Position numbers and translations under genes: made by a program. This document shows, in pieces, positions 60,458 to 64,000 of a DNA stretch of 64,000 bases (the first letter of the stretch is position 1; every line of letters begins with the position of its first letter). A model generated the notes under the pieces. It saw only the letters and a program-made list of their open reading frames with translations, was not told where the DNA came from and ran no database searches. The DNA comes from Flammula alnicola. Lineage: Eukaryota; Basidiomycota; Agaricomycetes; Agaricales; Strophariaceae. The DNA lies in assembly GCA_015499995.1 (NCBI GenBank), contig JADNRV010000014.1:434001-498000 (forward strand), in the 5' to 3' direction.

Positions 60458-61517
60458 ATGCCTGCCACTCGTTCCTCAAGCATCCCTCCTCGTCCTCAAC
60501 CCTTTCCTACACAAAGCTGCCATCAGGTTGGCCATGTCACCCACCCCATTTCCGATGTCGAGACCTCGAAGATCCAGCCAACAGAAACGCGCCAAGACAA
60601 AGTTCGACCAAGGACGCGCACCAAGAAACTAACTTTCGACATCATTGAAATATCCTCAGACGACGAGTCTCCAGACCTGATACAGCCATCTGTTATTGCA
60701 GATTACAGGAGGCAGATTAGCAAGCTACGAGAGGTAAGCTAAGTTGGCATACTTTTTCTACCAACCTTTCCGCTATTCAGTACAATTGTTCTTATCGTCC
60801 ATTTTATATTGCAGGAAAGCGTAAAACATAAAAAGGCTTTCGAACGAGCCTCGAGAGAGCTTGAGACAGTACGTGAAGAGAATCAACAACTCCAGGACCT
60901 TCGAAAGCTGGCTGATGGAAAGGTCATCTTGGTGCATTTCTATTCTTGAACCACATTTGTCCTCTGTGTCTAAAACTTCTCCGGACCTTTCAGGATGCGG
61001 CAAAGCTCTCGGACCACTTGGATTGTGAGATCTGCAGATGCCGAATGTGGACACCCTACATGTGCGTTGTGGTTTGTTCTTCACTGTCGAGTGGCTCAGT
61101 TTAGGCATGCCCCCTTTCCCTTTCAGCCTACCGGATTGCGGCCACTCATTCTGCCAGTCATGCCTGCAAAACTGGTTCGACGTAATAAAAGCAAAATTTG
61201 TGGCTACCCATCGAAACACGCCACGCATAAACCACGCGTTCATGGAGCTCCTGCATTCACTCATGCAGCACCCAAATCTCGCTACTCGTCCATATGTGCA
61301 AACGATGATCGCAGACCATATGCCACCACATCCTGTCTATACCTGTCCGGCGTGTCGAGAACAAGTTCGTACGTGTCCTACAGAGGCCTTCGCTTTCAAG
61401 GCACTTGTCAGCACGATAGCCACTGCCACAGGTGAACCTGTCCCCAAGCAGAATGCCCCACCAGTAAAAAATACCCCAGGTCCTTGGGATGATTTTTTCC
61501 CTCCCAAGAAAACATAA
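60458..61517 (+). CDS. RING-finger protein (putative E3 ubiquitin ligase) with split RING
   Basis: The N-terminus MPATRSSSIPPRPQPFPTQS is low-complexity, followed by the acidic motif FDIIEISSDDESPDLIQPS, which resembles a SUMO-interacting motif (IIEISSDDE). A coiled coil follows (YRRQISKLREESVKHKKAFE, ETVREENQQLQDLRKLADGK). The RING reads LDCEICRCRMWTPYILPDCG, then HSFCQSCLQNWF. The last Cys pair comes only about 65 residues later in VYTCPACREQVRTC. The zinc ligands are complete (C3HC4) but the loop before the last pair is long. Three introns are inferred, including one within the RING (after TPY). It ends WDDFFPPKKT. The SUMO link is an inference. Confidence 0.82.
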
Positions 61518-62157
61518 CCTTTTAGACTCAGCCATAGATTGAACCCTTGACCTGTCTTATCCTATTTGTACCGTGAGCAAATCCTATTTTCTCCGCAAGC
61601 ACTTTTACTCACCCATAGTCTCTCAGATAGCTTTCTTAACTGTCCCAATTTGGCGGGCCTGTTAAAAAAACCACCACTTGGCCCAGTCGTTGACACCACC
61701 TACGAATAAGGTCGTCGATGAAGCTCTGAACTGCGACCTTACCATGGATGCTATGATCTATCTTACCCTATCTCCCGAGGATGGAAAACTGCAAGCCTCC
61801 CGAGGATGGAAGACTGCAAGCATGGGATTGGACACCAGTTAGTTCGACCATTCCATCCGTCCAGCCACCATATTTATTGGGAAAATGTGGATGATTTTTT
61901 GGAGCTGGTTGTTAGGTGCTTGATTGTTAGTCACGGGTAAATCATTTTCAGCCAGTGAATGTAGTACTTATATTTTGTCGCCCATATGATATTGTCTTGC
62001 CGCTGAGAATAACTCTTCCTTTGATGTCGCTGAACCGCAGTTTCAATACCCTGTTTCCACTTGTACCACCACCTCAGGACAGCAGCCACCCTGAGTTCTC
62101 GGCTCTGAAACCATGATAAATATATTTCTGCAGTGACATAATATTCTTTGATTGCTG
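61518..62157. other. Intergenic region with a short tandem repeat
   Basis: A unit CTCCCGAGGATGGAARACTGCAAG occurs twice in tandem around 61776-61825. Nothing else was recognised. Confidence 0.5.
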
Positions 62158-62886
62158 CTAGTGTGCTACATTCTCCAGGAAGCTCTGGTAGATCGAAGAT
62201 GTTGGGGGTGCTACTCCGCCCACGAACAGAGCATTAAATATGAATCCATGGCTGATAGTGACCATGCATAGTGCGGTAGGACCTTCAAACAGGCGATATA
62301 TCATAGCGATAGTGTAAGGTCGAGCATTGATTGCTTCTCGAAAGCGGACCAGTCGTTCGTGTTGCGGAATTGCGTCTTCTGCCCTTACGAAGTTTGCCTC
62401 TGTGAAACGCACTCGGTTTTCGCGCTGCACCTTCTTCTCAGTTTTGACCTTCTGTAGTTTGATCTCGACAGTGTAGCGGCTTGCAAACCAGGCCCATATC
62501 TCTGCAGGAACGTCCCTCCCTCGCTCATGAAGGAAAGTGTTGTAAATCGAGCCTGCGACGTACGCCACAATGTGATTTGTATAGTTCCTGTCCCATGCAA
62601 CAATCAAACTATCGTGTTCTGTTCGGACCGAGGGTGCAGTTGGGCTACCAGAACAGAGGGGCTTGTGCCTCTGCCAGTGCGCCTTTTGGCATGCCCTTCC
62701 CTGTGGAGGTAGTAGTTAGATATCGCTTCAGAATAATAATATGCCGATTGTAATGAATATCCTACATACACAATATGATCGCGTCTTGCAGCGTGCGCAG
62801 ACCAAGAGCACCATATCAAGGCTTGTCCTTTGACAGCCATCATTGCTGCAAATGATTATTGCGTGACCAGCCTGTGCGTCTGCCAT
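62158..62886 (-). CDS. MYND zinc-finger protein
   Basis: Two exons: 62886 down to a GTATGT donor, and from a CCACAG acceptor to TGA at 62158; joined in phase 0 they give 219 residues. The first exon starts MADAQAGHAIIICSNDGCQR and reaches CARCKTRSYC. The second begins GRACQKAHWQRHKPLC. Together they form a complete MYND finger, C-x4-C-x11-C-x2-C-x5-C-x3-C-x7-H-x3-C, which mediates protein-protein contacts. The remaining 150 residues (RNYTNHIVAYVAGSIYNTFL, PYTIAMIYRLFEGPTALCMV) form a domain I do not recognise, though similar MYND proteins are numerous in mushrooms. Neither exon alone shows the finger. Confidence 0.8.
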
Positions 62887-63269
62887 CTGCCCGTACAGTT
62901 AGCGCGCTGATGAGGCTGTGATACAGGTAACCGTACAAAAGGAGGGAGAGAGAGCTGCGTTTTTTTGAAGAGAGTGTAGAGGGATTCTTTCCTGAATCTG
63001 GGGGGAGGTATTTATAGGTCATACAAGGCATTTGGCTTCGTTGACTTTTCCTCACCGAATTTGGCGGAAGCTTTTAAGGTTTTCGCCCGTCGAACAGGTG
63101 GTGGTTACTTGTGCAGTCAGGTCGCCGTCTCTTTTCTTTTTTTGTTATGAGATGTGAGCTCGTCTGCATGCTTATTCATATTGCGCTGGGGCGATGTTGA
63201 GATGTTCACTATGTTACTGTCTGTTGTAGGTATTGTCTCTTTAATCAAAAGTCGTCCATCTCTTCACTG
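62887..63269. other. Intergenic region
   Basis: This is the promoter side of the MYND gene. No gene or repeat was recognised. Confidence 0.4.
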
Positions 63270-64000
63270 TTATCCTTGCCCTTTTCCTCGCCTATTTCCA
63301 TCCGTTAGCTTGGCGCGAGTAATCGACACCTCTTCTTCCCTGTATCCTACCCTCCTCTTGAGCAACGGTTTAGCGTTTTCGACAGGTGCTGTGTTTGGTA
63401 TCAAGCTCTTCATGATCGCTTCCTAAATTGGGTTAGTTGTATCCCACAGTGTGTTCTGTAGTCTCACCTGGATGAATCTCCCATCAAAAAGGCTAATGCT
63501 CCTCCTTACCTTCCATTTGTTGTCTCGCATAGGTATAGCAATGAATGAAACTTGGACCTTGAGAATATCGCCAACCTGAAATATTTGTTGTCCGGTTGCT
63601 CGAAAGCTGGGTCGCGTTTTAGCAAAGGGGGCATTGCTACAACTGATCAAGCCTCTCACTCGGTTCCACTTTGCTCGTTCCCAGTTTTCTCGAGGTAATA
63701 CACCTTGTTTTCTTCTGTGTGCACATATGTGGAGCCTGCTGCCTTTCTAAGTAGCCCTTAGGGTCCACTTCTGTAGTCAGAGGTCGGATTTCCTCGGATG
63801 CAGCTCCACCTCTTGGGGTAAAATATCGATTCACGACGTCGATTGCTGAAAAATCTTCGTATGTCGAACATACGTCACCCTCTACAAGATTATCCCCGAT
63901 GGCTCTCTTGAAGATCGCATATATGGCTGCGATGTTTTCGATTGGTTTATCGAACACCGGGTTTCCAAATGCGGTGAATGTGGCACTCTGGTGGAGGTAC
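63270..64000 (-). pseudogene. Frameshifted copy of an Agaricomycete hypothetical gene family, 5' end beyond the window
   Basis: From the window edge the frame reads FGNPVFDKPIENIAAIYAIF, then DVCSTYEDFSAIDVVNRYF, TPRGGAASEEIRPLTTEVDP and GYLE, a pattern I recognise from multicopy mushroom proteins of unknown function. Near 63743 the frame shifts by one base. The natural continuation AAGSTYVHTEENKVYYLEK is in another frame and soon meets TGA. A third stretch has QQIFQVGDILKVQVSFIAIP and WKVRRSISLFDGRFIQ, then a GTGAGA...TTTAG intron and a last exon EAIMKSLIPNTAPVENAKPL ending at TAA, 63270. At least two frame disruptions suggest a dead copy. Confidence 0.65.

Overview
The window looks like ordinary nuclear DNA from a mushroom-forming basidiomycete (Agaricomycete). 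It is gene-dense on both strands. Almost every gene is cut by several introns of about 45-60 bases, and the gene set includes a class I hydrophobin, a copper radical (glyoxal-type) oxidase, a GH44 glycosidase, HET-domain genes, a DUF6593-type protein and several Agaricomycete-only hypothetical proteins. Gene models were built by reading exons across GT...AG introns. Genes with many introns may have small boundary errors. I saw no rRNA, tRNA or CRISPR array.

Bases 1-16,000 are a conserved housekeeping block. In order: the 3' end of an unidentified gene, a phosducin-like protein, an amino-acid permease, proteasome beta-5, a gamma-glutamylcyclotransferase-like protein, SNU13, UBC9, a basidiomycete protein with a retropepsin-like region, mitoribosomal mS38, and the mRNA 3'-end factor CLP1. 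Next come an allantoate-type MFS transporter (16.6-19.2 kb) and the first of two HET-domain genes (19.6-21.9 kb).

Bases 23,000-43,300 hold a DUF6593-like protein, an unusual SAP/acidic/protein-kinase protein, a mitochondrial hypothetical protein, a DUF3835 protein, the CTF18 clamp loader, the hydrophobin, an F-box protein interrupted by an in-frame stop, and the ribosome-assembly factor PNO1.

Bases 43,600-54,500 hold a secreted biomass-degradation pair on the minus strand (glyoxal-oxidase-like and GH44), then an ADGF-type adenosine deaminase and a triple-KH RNA-binding protein.

From 54,500 to the end the DNA looks more dynamic. It has a long pyrimidine-rich tract with a TGTC microsatellite, a second HET gene in a 2.6 kb direct duplication of the 19.5-22.1 kb segment, a decayed TATA-binding-protein fragment, a RING protein, a MYND-finger protein and a frameshifted copy of an Agaricomycete gene family.

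The strongest lead is the kinase at 24.9-28.7 kb. It lacks the usual beta-3 lysine and instead has a lysine in the glycine-rich loop, the arrangement known from WNK kinases, in a protein that otherwise looks TKL-like and carries SAP-like motifs. The second lead is the pair of HET genes, whose exons have diverged about as much as their intron.
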